DNA of 64,000 nucleotides from Planctomycetota bacterium (lineage in GTDB: Bacteria > Planctomycetota > JAJSAM01): positions 52,272 to 116,271 of the forward strand of contig JAJSAM010000063.1 of assembly GCA_024274785.1 (NCBI GenBank), read 5' to 3'. Within the stretch, counting starts at the first letter, position 1. Each line of letters starts with the position of its first letter. The notes beneath the pieces were generated by a model. It was not told the DNA's origin. It did no database searches and saw only the letters and a list, made by a program, of their open reading frames with translations. The translations under genes and the position numbers were made by a program. Shown piece by piece: positions 55,642 through 64,000 of this stretch.

Positions 55642-55758
55642 CCCCCCCTTGAGGATCACGATGATCACCCGCCGGATGGGCACCCGATACGATTCCATGA
55701 ACTTCTGCCACTGCACTTCGTCGTCGGCGTCGAGGCCGATCAAGAGGCACCCCCACAT
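55642..55758 (-). pseudogene. fragment like the start of an ECF sigma factor
   Basis: From an ATG at 55758 the minus strand encodes WGCLLIGLDADDEVQWQKFM and ESYRVPIRRVI. The pattern LL-x2-L-x(D)D-x4-W-x2-F-x2-x-YR-P-I is typical of region 2 of planctomycete-type ECF sigma factors. After about 38 residues the frame becomes low-complexity. It is a 5' fragment at best. Confidence 0.35.
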
Positions 55759-55851
55759 GGTCGAGGGAACTGGACGTGGTCTACCGGCCCCGGGTGCCGG
55801 TGATCGGTATCCGGGGCCGTTTCCTTTCACTCTCGCTCGGGGAAGACCGGG

Positions 55852-57020
55852 ATGATTGCACTTCGTTGCCTGGCGGGCGCCATTGTCCTCTCCTTCGCCG
55901 GAATCGCTTTGGCGGGCGGCATTCGGATCCAGGCTTCCGACCAGGATGGTCACCCGGTCCCGGGCGCCCGTGTCTGGATCTGTGAGCGGGACATCCGGCC
56001 AAACGAGAGCCCAGCGAGCGCCGAAGGAGTGACCAGGCCGAACGGTCAGGCCCTCCTCACCGGACTCCGTCCCGGGTTCGGTCGCTACCGTCTCGTGGTG
56101 AGCGCTCGCGACTATGCGAACACGGTCATCGACCAGGTCTTCGTGGCCCTTGAGGAGCGGAGCCTCTCGGTCCAGCTGGTCGATGGAGGGAGGCTCGCGG
56201 GGCGGGTTCGGACCGAGACCGGAGAGCCCGTGGCCGGGGCGAAGGTGCGCCTGCAGTTGCCGGGCTGGGTGGCCACGCGCGATCCCCACTACCTGCTGTC
56301 GGAGACCACCACCGGCCGAGACGGGAAGTTCGCGCTGCCGCATGCGGGGGACGGGGTTCATGGACTTCTGGCCGAGGCCGAGGGAGGTGTCGGCTGGCGC
56401 ACCGGAGTACGGGCTCCGGCCGACGGGATCGAGATCGTGATCCGCCCCGGTGTATACGTCACCGGAAGGGCGGGATTGCCGTCTGACCAACCCGCCGTGG
56501 GGACGCTCACAGGCCCGACGCGCCTCACGGAGCGAGTTTTCCGGTGAGCCCCGATGGAGAAGGGCGGCCCCTGCCTCGCATCCGGGTGCTGTCTCCGGAC
56601 GGTGAGGCGGACACGGATGATCGGGGCGAATTCACGATGCTGGGCCGGCGCCGGGATGCGAGGTTCGTGGACTTCCGATGGAGCAGGTTGGCGCGCCTTG
56701 ATCCGGCACGGTTTCCTCGACTTCCGCCCGCCCCCGATCAGGAGAACGTGTTCGTAGTGCCCGATGCGCGCCGCGCTCGTCTCCGTCTGCGGGTCCGCGC
56801 TGATCGGGAGGGTTTCCGGGTGGCGCTCGGGGAAGGCTACGAGTCCTTCCGCCTCGACCCCTCCGCCACCGTGGATCACCGGGGCGTTGTATCGTTCGAC
56901 CCGCAGTATGAGGGGAAGTACACGGCCTGGATCACCAGGTCAGACATAAGTGGCTGGGAATGCCTCGGGACCTTCCAGGTGAAGGCCGGGGCAACCGGGA
57001 CCGTCACGGTGGGCCTTGAG
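55852..57020 (+). pseudogene. exported carboxypeptidase-regulatory-like protein with frameshift and lost end
   Basis: An ATG at 55852 starts a signal peptide (LAGAIVLSFAGIALAGG) and two regulatory-like beta-sandwich domains (DQDGHPVPGARVWI; VDGGRLAGRVRTETGEPVAG, with AKVRLQ). The frame stops at TGA 56545-56547 and coherent coding continues one base back from GTG 56544 (DGEGRPLPRIRVLSPDGEAD). The domain is split, which argues for a frameshift, although GTGA coupling is possible. The second part runs into the truncated NERD gene at about 57015, so the true C-terminus is missing. Confidence 0.55.
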
Positions 57021-57317
57021 CCTCCGCCCGAGCACCGGCAGCACTCGAAACCACTCCCGCTTTCGCGGCTCGTAGACGATCTCGCCGCCGTTGACCTCCA
57101 GCGTCAGGACACCCCGGTTCGGATCGAGAATCACGAAGTCGGTCTCGCCCTCCCCCAGGTACTCCACGTTCCGGTCGTTGCGCTCGGGCCGAAGCCACGG
57201 GTAGCTGTGGAACACCAGGCAGTCCTCCGGCAGCAGATCGACGAGATATCGCGCGACATCTCGCTCAGGGCGGTTCTCAATCGTCTTTTGATCGACATCC
57301 GGGATCAGGTGTGCCAT
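56940..57317 (-). pseudogene. truncated NERD-domain protein
   Basis: The 125-codon frame starts at an ATG inside the last codons of the helicase gene (13-base overlap). It encodes MAHLIPDVDQKTIENRPERD, LVFHSYPWLRPERND, EGETDFVILDPNRGVLTLEV and NGGEIVYEPRKREWFRV, the opening of NERD nuclease domains, often the front of UvrD-like helicases. After residue 105 it becomes the complement of the neighbouring gene and stops. So the 3' part, probably including a helicase, was lost at about 57015. Confidence 0.72.
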
Positions 57318-60300
57318 GCCGCGTGCTCCTCGGTGGAGAGGGGTCCGGAGATCACCGCCAGCGGCCGCCAGGCTTCCCACTCGGCGATCGAAATGGTGAA
57401 TTGCTGACTGCGGACCTCCTGGTCCTTCGTCTTCGGCCGGAGCATCACCTTGTATGAAGTGACTTCGCCCTCCTGATCCGACATGGGAGCGGTACGAAGC
57501 TCACCGATCGCAAAGCCGTCCCCCAGATCCGGGTCCTTCACTTCGGGATGGCCGACCACGACGAGAGCGCCGTTCTCCGGGCAGCTCTCCTCCGGCCGCA
57601 CCCACCGCACCTCGACCAGACTCCCCATCGGGATGACCTCGTCGATGGCGCCGAGACGGCAGTGAGCGACCACGGGTTCGCCTCTTGCCCGATCCGTGGC
57701 ATGCAGCACGTCGAGGAGATCGGGCACGCCCGGTTCGCCGCCCGCTTCGGCCGGCGGCCCGGCGGAGGCCTCAAACCACTTCTCCGACGCGTCCCCCACC
57801 TCTCTCGCCTTCTCCCGACCGATCAGGTAGCGGGCCAGACGCCTGAAGTGCCGAGTCATCGCCTGCCGGTCGCCGAGGTCGTGCCAGGTGATCTCCAGCA
57901 CGTCGTGGCCGTCGGCGCGGAGCTGGGTCCGGATCGCCTGATCCCTCTCCCTGGTCTCCGGATTCCCGTGCAGGTGGCCCGAGAGTCCGTCCAGGTAGAT
58001 CATCGTGAAGCGCTCTTCGTCATCAGGATCCGCGTAGACCAGGTCCGGAGTCGTGGTGTTCAGCGGCGGACGCAGCGGGAACTGCCGCTGCCACTCACCC
58101 GGGCCGAAACCGGCGGCCCGCAGCATGGCCTTGAGCTTTCGCTCCGCCACATTCACCGGGTGGCCTCCCGGTTTGACCTCCTTCTCCGGGATCTCCGGCG
58201 GGATCCCCTGCTCCACAAGGAGCTCCCCTCCCCACCTGGCAATCCGCGCCAGCACGATATTCCGATCGAGATACCGATGCGAGAATGCATTCCGGTAGGT
58301 CTGGAGACAGTCAACGCAGCTCGCCGCACACTGCGCCGGACAGTCGGCAATCCGCCCGGCGGCCTCGATCACCATCCCGAACCGCTCGCAGATCTGCTCC
58401 AGGAGCCCCGAGCCGCCGGGCATCGGGTCGTAGAGGACGGCATCCGCCCACTCCCCCTCGACGCCCATCACCAGCACCTGCAGATCGCTCCGGTCCATGT
58501 TCAGAACATCCGCGGCGGCCAGCCGGATCGCCTCCACCAGGGAGAAGGCCTCCTCCCAGCTCTCGCAGTCGGGAAGGGTGAGCGTGTCCACCGACATCTC
58601 GGTGTGGAAGGCCACGCGGCCGGGCTTCCGCCGGCACCACTCCTCGTGCTTGGCGGTGAAGTCGTCGACCTGCCGGGCGCTGGCGAAGGCGGAGACGCTC
58701 TGCCCGCAGTTCAGGCAGACGACATACCCGTACTCTCCGCCTGACTCGATCTTCGAAGTCGCGCCGACGTTGGCCAACTGCAGGCGATGCCCCTTCCGGT
58801 GCAGGATGGCCTTGCCGCCCCAGCGATACACCTGCCCCCCACCATGGAACCCGAGGTTCCGACCGTACTGGGTGATGCCCATCTGGAAACGATGGTCCTC
58901 CTCATCCGAGATCCGCGAGGTGTGGACCAGGGTCACGTCGCACATGGGAATACTGAGGAGCACGGTCCCGGCCAGGTCCCCCGCCGGCCCCGCCTTCGTC
59001 TCGGTGAAGGCGTGCCGCTCCGGGTTCACCTCGATGTGGATCGGTTCTTCCCGGTCCTCCCCCGTCTCGCGCACGTACTGCCGGGGGTGGAACCGCTGCC
59101 CGTTGGCGTAGATCATGTTCCCCGGGACGTATTCCCGGATGGCGACGCTCGGCGCGCGGGGAAGATCGAAGTCCCGCAGCCCCTGCACCGCCCGCGGCAC
59201 CTCCGCCATCCCCACCACCGAGCCCGATTCCAGGCCGTACCCCGGCAGAAACCCCTCGGCGGCGAGCACGCTGAAGGTCACCGTATCGTCGATTCCCTCG
59301 GCCTCCCGCCGCTGCCGGCGAGATGTCCCCTTGAGCTTCTGCACCAGGCGCCGGCAGCGGTTGTAGAAAGCCTGCTGCTCCGGATCGAGGTCTCCGTGCT
59401 GCCGGCGGAGATCCTCGAGCCTCACCATCTGGTCCAGGGCCCACTTGAGCCTCCGGAAGACCCGTTTGACGATCTCCTTGAGCTCCGAACTCATCCCCAG
59501 CACATGCTCCGTCATCGCTTCAGGCAACACCACCGCGGCATCGGCCTCCGGCCATCCCTGTGCGAACGCCGCCGTCACCGTCTCCTCGATCAAGGCGCGG
59601 TGTTTGGTGATCAGGGTGTGCAGTCGGCTCACGTCACGGGGCCGTGCCCGGACGCGCCCGTCCTCCAAGAACAGGTAGTCCCGCACTCGAGACGGGAATA
59701 CGTGCTCGAGCCCCTCCTTGACCTCCTCCCGATCCGCCGGCGACAGACCACTCCCCTCCCGCGCCAACTGGTGCAATCGGGTGATCACCGCGGCATGCAC
59801 GTGCTTGGCCACCATCAGGGCGTTCGCCAGGTTGAACGACGGTGGTTCCACCCGCCCCTCGAGCATCTTCAGCGGCTCCGCGAAGTACGCCCGGTCGTGG
59901 CTCAGCGGCCGGGAGTAGGTGATGTTGACCGCCATGCGATGACGCCGGCCGGCCCGGCCCGCCCGCTGCCAGTAGTTGGCCGGGAGCGGCGGAACATTCC
60001 TCATCAGCACCGCGTCGAGGGCCCCGATGTCCACGCCGAGTTCGAGGGTCTGCGTGCAAACCAGTGTGTTGATCGCCTCGCTCTCCCCCTTGAAGATCTC
60101 CTCGATCTTCTCCCGCTCGTCGTGGGGCACCATGGCGGTGTGCTCGCGGGGACGGAGCATGTCGTAGTGCTCATCGATCAGGCGCAGGTCGTAGCTGTCG
60201 GCGTCTTCGCTCTGAAACGAGAGCGTCCCCCTGCAACGCCAGGCGAGGCACTTCTCGCCCGGAGTCCGCCGGATGGTCCGTCGCCGGCAGGTGGTGCAGA

Positions 60301-63166
60301 GGCGGTATCCGTGGTGCGCCATGAGGACCAGCTTGTCCGCGTCGAGCTGGTAGGTCCCGGAGCAATGGGGCAGCGCCTTTCCCTTCGAGCCGGTGAGGGT
60401 CACGGGAACCAGGAGGCCGACCTCCGGTGAGGTCAGGAAGCTCCACAACTCCTTAAGGAACTCCGGGATATCGTCCGGCGGAACACCCCACTTCCCGGCC
60501 ACTTCCGATGCGGTGGTCCGGTGGCCGGTCCGCGAGAGCCAGTGGTCCACCCGGTTCGCCTGATCACCGGCCATGCGCGAGAGCTTGAGCCCCTTCGGCA
60601 CGCCCTGCATTTCCGGGAGGTAGCCGTTCTCGAGCTCCCGTGCCCCGAACCCCCAGTACTTCGAGAAGATGTGGCCGGTGCGATCCAGCAGCAGCTTCTT
60701 GCGACGGACCATGTCGAGCAGCGCGGCAATGCCGTCGGCGAGTTCGTCGGCGGGAAGGCCGAGCCGGTCCGCCCACTTCATGACGAAGGGGCGCCCCTGT
60801 CCCAGACCGGCGTACTTGATGCGCAGCCGGCCCCACGGCTCCAGTCCGATCTGCTGCTTCGCGCTGGTGGTGATTTCCCGCAGGACGAGGATTCGAAGGA
60901 AGTACTTCCTCTCCTCGCGGTGAACGCTCCCCCCGGCCTCCTTGCGGGCGAACGCCCAGACCTCGGGCACCAGCGTGCGCGAAAGCGCGTCGTCCGCCTC
61001 CAGCTTCTTGTCGAGGTGGTGGGTGAGATCGCCGATGGACATCGAACTCCCGGCCAGGGCTTCCATGAGCAGCGCCCGCAACCGAAACCTCCGCGCGTGG
61101 TCCCGCATCCAACCGGCCTGGAAAGCCGCGTCCTGCCGGTTGTCGGCAAAGACCAGCAGCCGCTTGCGCTCGGCGTGGGCGATCATGTCCTGGGCCAGGA
61201 CGTGGACGTCCGCCACATTGGTCGCCCGCACCGGCTTGGCCGGCTCCCGGTACCTCCCGGCGAACCGGCGGCCGTTCGCCTGGCAGCAGACGCACCGCGT
61301 CAGGTGCCCCGGCCAGTCCTCCTTCTGCTGGACGGCAAAAAGGCCGATCGTCCCCGCCCGCTCCCCGCACCCCAGGCAGCGATCCACCTCTTTCAGGTGT
61401 GCCGCGCCGCACTGCCGGCAGAGAAAGATCCGCGAGAGCCTCTTGTGCCCTTCAAGGTCATCCTCGTCGTCGTCCCCGGAGATCAGGCGATCGAGCAGGT
61501 GCACCCGCACGCCGCCCCGGGCGGGATCGAGCGGCTCCCAACAGCTCCCGTCTCCCTCGGCCGCGCCGCCACCGGGCGCCGCACCCGTGTACTCGAAGTC
61601 CGACAGGCTGTGCTCGTAGTAGTGCTGCCCGCAGGTGGTGCAGGTGCTGACCTTGAGCCGCAGCCCCGGCGCCTCCCCGTCGTCCTCTTCCTGTTCCGCC
61701 GAGAGGTGCAGCGTCGGCGTGTCTTCTCCATCCGCAAAGGTCACGACGCCGCCCTGCACCCCCCGCAAGAAGGCATGGACGACGGGGCGGATCAGCGGAC
61801 GTCCCGCTTTCCGGGCGGCGGCGCCGAGGGTGAGCCAGAGGATCAACTCCTCCTCCGGCACGGCGCGCCCGACCCGCTCTGCGAGGTCCCCGAGCAACTC
61901 GCCGAGGACGCGCGGCCGATCGAGCACCTCGGCGGCCTGGTAGACCAGCTCGTTCTTCGAGAGCTCTGCGTGCAGGCTCTCCTCCCAGGGGCCGGAGGGC
62001 AGCTCACCACCGGTCAGTCGGCGCCAGAGTGCACCAATCTGCCGATCCGCATCCTCTCCGGCGTCCACCGCCGCGAGAGCTTCCTTAAGCCGCTCTCCGG
62101 GCTCCCCCAGCGCATCGGGAACCGACCTGCCTTCGGTCCACACCTCCTCTTCGTAGGCTTCGTGCACGGCAACGACGCGATCCCGCAAAACGCCGAAGAA
62201 TCGGCTGGCGAACGCCCGCGCCGCGTCCGGATCGCCTTCATCCACGATGGTGGCGGAGGTGGCCACGCACACCGTCTCGTCCGCCGACCGGCCGCAGAAG
62301 CTCCGCAGCCTGCGGATCAGGCAGGCGGTCTCCGCCCCCTGGGCGCCGGTGAAGGTGTGCGCCTCGTCGAAGACCAGGAAGTCGAGCCGCGCATCCTGAA
62401 ACAGCTCGATGTCGCTCTGCCGGGTGAGCAGCAGCTCGAGCTGCTTGACGTTGGTCAGCAGGATCCGTGGCTGGTGGCCGGGTTGACGCATGATCTCCCG
62501 GCTGCAGATCTCCTCCGGCGGGTGGATGGTGTGCCCCTCGCCGCGTTCCCGCGCGACGCGCAGCGCGGCACGGTAGTCCGCCCGCGACGCGCCGTCGGGC
62601 AGCCGCTCCCCGGTGACGTCCGCCTCCTTCTGCGGCGTCTTGCCGACGTACATGCCGAAGGGGATCCGGGTCCCCGCGAGAAGATCCCGGAGCCGCCCCA
62701 ACTGGTCCTCGGCCAGCGCGTTCATGGGATAGACGATGACGGCCGAGAGCCCGGGCCCGGCCGCCTCATCCCGCAGTGTCAGGCACCGGCTGATGATCGG
62801 GTAGAGGAAGCACTCGCTCTTCCCGGAGCCGGTGCCGGTGGAGATCAGCGTCGTCCGCCCGGCGCTGATCGCCCGGATGGCCTCTTCCTGGTGCCCGAAG
62901 AGCGTCCGGAAGGGGATGACCTGCTTCAAGTGCGGGTGGAAGACCCCGTCGGCAATCAGCTCCTCCGTGCCCGCCCCGGCGCGAAACGCCCGGGAGAGGC
63001 TGACGAAGGGACCCTTGAGCAGCGGCGTCTCCCGCACCGTGTCGAGGGAGAGCAGCGTCCGCATCCGGGCGTTGAGCCCGGGGTCGGCGAAGGGATAGGT
63101 GGTGAGTTGGTAGCGGAGGAAGCTCTGGACGACCTTCTCCGTGTAGGCGAGCGGGTTCAAGGCCAT
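57305..63166 (-). CDS. large DEAD/DEAH helicase with DUF1998, DruE-like
   Basis: The 1953-residue protein has Walker A GTGSGKS at residues 111-117, FLVFDEAHTF (DEAH), VCVATSAT, the SF2 motif VI QRAGRAGRR, and several Cys clusters (CTTCGQHYYEH; CRQCGAAH with CLGCGE; CTTCRR). Near the end come a DUF1998 block (YDPMPGGSGLLEQICERF; CPAQCAASCVDCLQTYRNAF) and a restriction-like segment (VYADPDDEERFTMIYLDGL). Size and domain order match DruE of Druantia and related defence helicases, so a role in anti-phage defence is inferred. The ATG at 63166 has GGAG upstream. The downstream NERD partner is truncated. Confidence 0.85.
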   Translation of the reverse strand: MALNPLAYTEKVVQSFLRYQLTTYPFADPGLNARMRTLLSLDTVRETPLLKGPFVSLSRAFRAGAGTEELIADGVFHPHLKQVIPFRTLFGHQEEAIRAISAGRTTLISTGTGSGKSECFLYPIISRCLTLRDEAAGPGLSAVIVYPMNALAEDQLGRLRDLLAGTRIPFGMYVGKTPQKEADVTGERLPDGASRADYRAALRVARERGEGHTIHPPEEICSREIMRQPGHQPRILLTNVKQLELLLTRQSDIELFQDARLDFLVFDEAHTFTGAQGAETACLIRRLRSFCGRSADETVCVATSATIVDEGDPDAARAFASRFFGVLRDRVVAVHEAYEEEVWTEGRSVPDALGEPGERLKEALAAVDAGEDADRQIGALWRRLTGGELPSGPWEESLHAELSKNELVYQAAEVLDRPRVLGELLGDLAERVGRAVPEEELILWLTLGAAARKAGRPLIRPVVHAFLRGVQGGVVTFADGEDTPTLHLSAEQEEDDGEAPGLRLKVSTCTTCGQHYYEHSLSDFEYTGAAPGGGAAEGDGSCWEPLDPARGGVRVHLLDRLISGDDDEDDLEGHKRLSRIFLCRQCGAAHLKEVDRCLGCGERAGTIGLFAVQQKEDWPGHLTRCVCCQANGRRFAGRYREPAKPVRATNVADVHVLAQDMIAHAERKRLLVFADNRQDAAFQAGWMRDHARRFRLRALLMEALAGSSMSIGDLTHHLDKKLEADDALSRTLVPEVWAFARKEAGGSVHREERKYFLRILVLREITTSAKQQIGLEPWGRLRIKYAGLGQGRPFVMKWADRLGLPADELADGIAALLDMVRRKKLLLDRTGHIFSKYWGFGARELENGYLPEMQGVPKGLKLSRMAGDQANRVDHWLSRTGHRTTASEVAGKWGVPPDDIPEFLKELWSFLTSPEVGLLVPVTLTGSKGKALPHCSGTYQLDADKLVLMAHHGYRLCTTCRRRTIRRTPGEKCLAWRCRGTLSFQSEDADSYDLRLIDEHYDMLRPREHTAMVPHDEREKIEEIFKGESEAINTLVCTQTLELGVDIGALDAVLMRNVPPLPANYWQRAGRAGRRHRMAVNITYSRPLSHDRAYFAEPLKMLEGRVEPPSFNLANALMVAKHVHAAVITRLHQLAREGSGLSPADREEVKEGLEHVFPSRVRDYLFLEDGRVRARPRDVSRLHTLITKHRALIEETVTAAFAQGWPEADAAVVLPEAMTEHVLGMSSELKEIVKRVFRRLKWALDQMVRLEDLRRQHGDLDPEQQAFYNRCRRLVQKLKGTSRRQRREAEGIDDTVTFSVLAAEGFLPGYGLESGSVVGMAEVPRAVQGLRDFDLPRAPSVAIREYVPGNMIYANGQRFHPRQYVRETGEDREEPIHIEVNPERHAFTETKAGPAGDLAGTVLLSIPMCDVTLVHTSRISDEEDHRFQMGITQYGRNLGFHGGGQVYRWGGKAILHRKGHRLQLANVGATSKIESGGEYGYVVCLNCGQSVSAFASARQVDDFTAKHEEWCRRKPGRVAFHTEMSVDTLTLPDCESWEEAFSLVEAIRLAAADVLNMDRSDLQVLVMGVEGEWADAVLYDPMPGGSGLLEQICERFGMVIEAAGRIADCPAQCAASCVDCLQTYRNAFSHRYLDRNIVLARIARWGGELLVEQGIPPEIPEKEVKPGGHPVNVAERKLKAMLRAAGFGPGEWQRQFPLRPPLNTTTPDLVYADPDDEERFTMIYLDGLSGHLHGNPETRERDQAIRTQLRADGHDVLEITWHDLGDRQAMTRHFRRLARYLIGREKAREVGDASEKWFEASAGPPAEAGGEPGVPDLLDVLHATDRARGEPVVAHCRLGAIDEVIPMGSLVEVRWVRPEESCPENGALVVVGHPEVKDPDLGDGFAIGELRTAPMSDQEGEVTSYKVMLRPKTKDQEVRSQQFTISIAEWEAWRPLAVISGPLSTEEHAAWHT

Positions 63167-63377
63167 GGGCGCTTCTCCGGAGGTACCGATTGGATCCCTT
63201 TCCAGGAACCACGAGGCAGACGAATGATCAGGGACTCGTGGACGAGATCGTATTCGATTCGAGAGTTGTGGGGCCAGAGGGCAGTCGTGCGCCACCTGTG
63301 GCAAACACGCTCTCATGAGTCAGCGTGTGTCGCAAGCCTGCGCGGGCGGCGAATCTGCACCGTGACACCGATGGCCC

Positions 63378-63417
63378 TTGACGCGCCCCGGATCGGACGT
63401 TACAACTTCGTTATAAC
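63378..63417 (+). promoter_or_regulatory. promoter and operator of the toxin-antitoxin pair
   Basis: TTGACG (63378-63383) and TACAAC (63401-63406) are 17 bases apart, a good sigma-70 promoter. GTTACAAC-TTC-GTTATAAC overlaps and follows the -10, with two similar half-sites, as expected for autorepression by an AbrB-type antitoxin. A GAGGAG site comes next. Confidence 0.65.
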
Positions 63418-63429
63418 GAGGAGCAAGAG

Positions 63430-63657
63430 ATGATCAAGAACCTGCAAAACCACGGAAACAGCAAGGCCCTGGTGATCGACAAGCCGCTCATGGATGCTCT
63501 GGGCATCGACGGCGACACACCGCTCCAGGTTACGGTGAGCGGGAACTCGCTGATCATCACCCCGGTCAACGTGGGCATCGGACGCAAACGGGTTCAGGAA
63601 GCCATCGAGAGACTCCGGCCGCGTTATGGCGAGATGCTGAAGCGGTTGGCTGAGTGA
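63430..63657 (+). CDS. AbrB/MazE-type antitoxin
   Basis: The 75-residue protein has a swapped-hairpin DNA-binding domain (KNLQNHGNSKALVIDKPLMD, LQVTVSGNSLIITPV) and a C-terminal tail (EAIERLRPRYGEMLKRLAE) that would bind the toxin. This domain pairing with Doc is known in other bacteria. Its stop overlaps the GTG of the toxin (GTGA). It autoregulates through the operator just upstream. Confidence 0.88.
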   Translation: MIKNLQNHGNSKALVIDKPLMDALGIDGDTPLQVTVSGNSLIITPVNVGIGRKRVQEAIERLRPRYGEMLKRLAE

Positions 63658-64000
63658 GAACGGGTGGGGTGCGCTTCCTGGCCGTCGCGGACGTTCTGGC
63701 GATCCACGAGAACACCATCCGGAACGAGGGTGGAATGGCCGGCATTCGGGACCCCGGCCTGCTCGAGTCCGCCGTCCTCATGCCTCAGCAGCAGTTCGGC
63801 GGGGAGTACCTTCACCCGGGGCTGGCCGAGATGGCGGCGGCGTACCTCTTCCATATCTCGCAGAACCACGCCTTCAACGACGGCAACAAGAGAACCGCCG
63901 CGCTGGCCGCGCTGATCTTCCTCGACGTCAATGGTGAGAACTCCCTCCCCCCGCCTGACGAACTCGAGAAAATGACCCTGGCGATCGCCTCCGGGGAGGC
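63654..64000 (+). CDS. doc: Fic/Doc-family toxin (cut by window edge)
   Basis: The frame opens at GTG 63654 and is incomplete at the window end (115 codons). It shows FLAVADVLAIHE, GIRDPGLLESAVLMPQQQFG and the Fic motif HAFNDGNKRTA, the Doc form of HxFx(D/E)GNxxR with Lys-Arg. Doc phosphorylates EF-Tu and blocks translation. It is coupled to the AbrB-type antitoxin. Only a few C-terminal residues should be missing (Doc is about 125-135 residues). Confidence 0.9.
   Translation, partial: MRTGGVRFLAVADVLAIHENTIRNEGGMAGIRDPGLLESAVLMPQQQFGGEYLHPGLAEMAAAYLFHISQNHAFNDGNKRTAALAALIFLDVNGENSLPPPDELEKMTLAIASGE

Noticed and set aside
57305..63166. DISARM DrmA/DrmB assignment for the large helicase
   Set aside because: In DISARM the helicase and DUF1998 are separate genes with a methyltransferase and PLD nuclease nearby; here they are fused and those partners are absent.

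Overview
The window is GC-rich, tightly packed bacterial DNA from an uncultured lineage. Several traits suggest a Planctomycetota-like or related environmental bacterium: a secreted protein ending in a PEP-CTERM-like PLPGAVG sorting tail, a HEAT-repeat protein with a W-x2-WW tail, an FG-GAP/transglutaminase giant, a MshEN-kinase fusion, Ni-superoxide dismutase, and an ebo operon. The phylum is inferred from family content only. No tRNA, rRNA, CRISPR array or intact transposase was seen.

Layout. 1-5.6 kb: the N-terminus of a Rieske protein, a broken CHAT/caspase-like gene, glnS and a Met-rich secreted protein. 5.7-9.9 kb: an iron locus with feoAB facing a DtxR-type regulator, a ferritin-like protein, a second FeoA and a FeoB-associated membrane peptide. 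The divergent promoter region carries a perfect palindrome. 10-14.2 kb: a 1427-residue exported FG-GAP/transglutaminase protein. 14.3-21.8 kb: speA, a GlgA-type glycosyltransferase, a peroxiredoxin that appears to be a selenoprotein (in-frame UGA at the peroxidatic position plus a SECIS-like hairpin), pgi and pgm. 22-27.3 kb: an ebo operon in the order eboB-C-F-D-E, behind a 23-bp palindrome, with no eboA.

27.4-43.8 kb is mostly housekeeping: a GT2, trpS, HEAT and PEP-CTERM proteins, an ADP-forming acyl-CoA synthetase, a bestrophin-like fragment, HD and dGTPase proteins, two degenerate kinases around a repeat-bearing lipoprotein, a rhomboid protease, AmrB and a phosphoesterase. 43.9-49.3 kb: an ExbB/ExbD/TonB-type operon with coiled-coil and TPR partners. 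49.6-54.1 kb: a surface polysaccharide operon (methyltransferase, two GT4, a Wzx-like flippase). 54.3-55.5 kb: a CBM48 mini-protein, sodN and sodX.

55.5-64 kb is accessory. It holds a scrambled junction with gene fragments, a truncated NERD gene, a 1953-aa DEAD/DEAH-DUF1998 helicase resembling Druantia DruE, and an AbrB/Doc toxin-antitoxin pair cut by the window edge.

Most notable are the selenoprotein peroxiredoxin, the ebo operon with its palindrome and odd eboE start, and the damaged helicase/NERD locus. Small repeats sit in several intergenic gaps: a 21-bp inverted-repeat element at 30.6 kb and a TTTCTCACC-type element at 38.9 kb.
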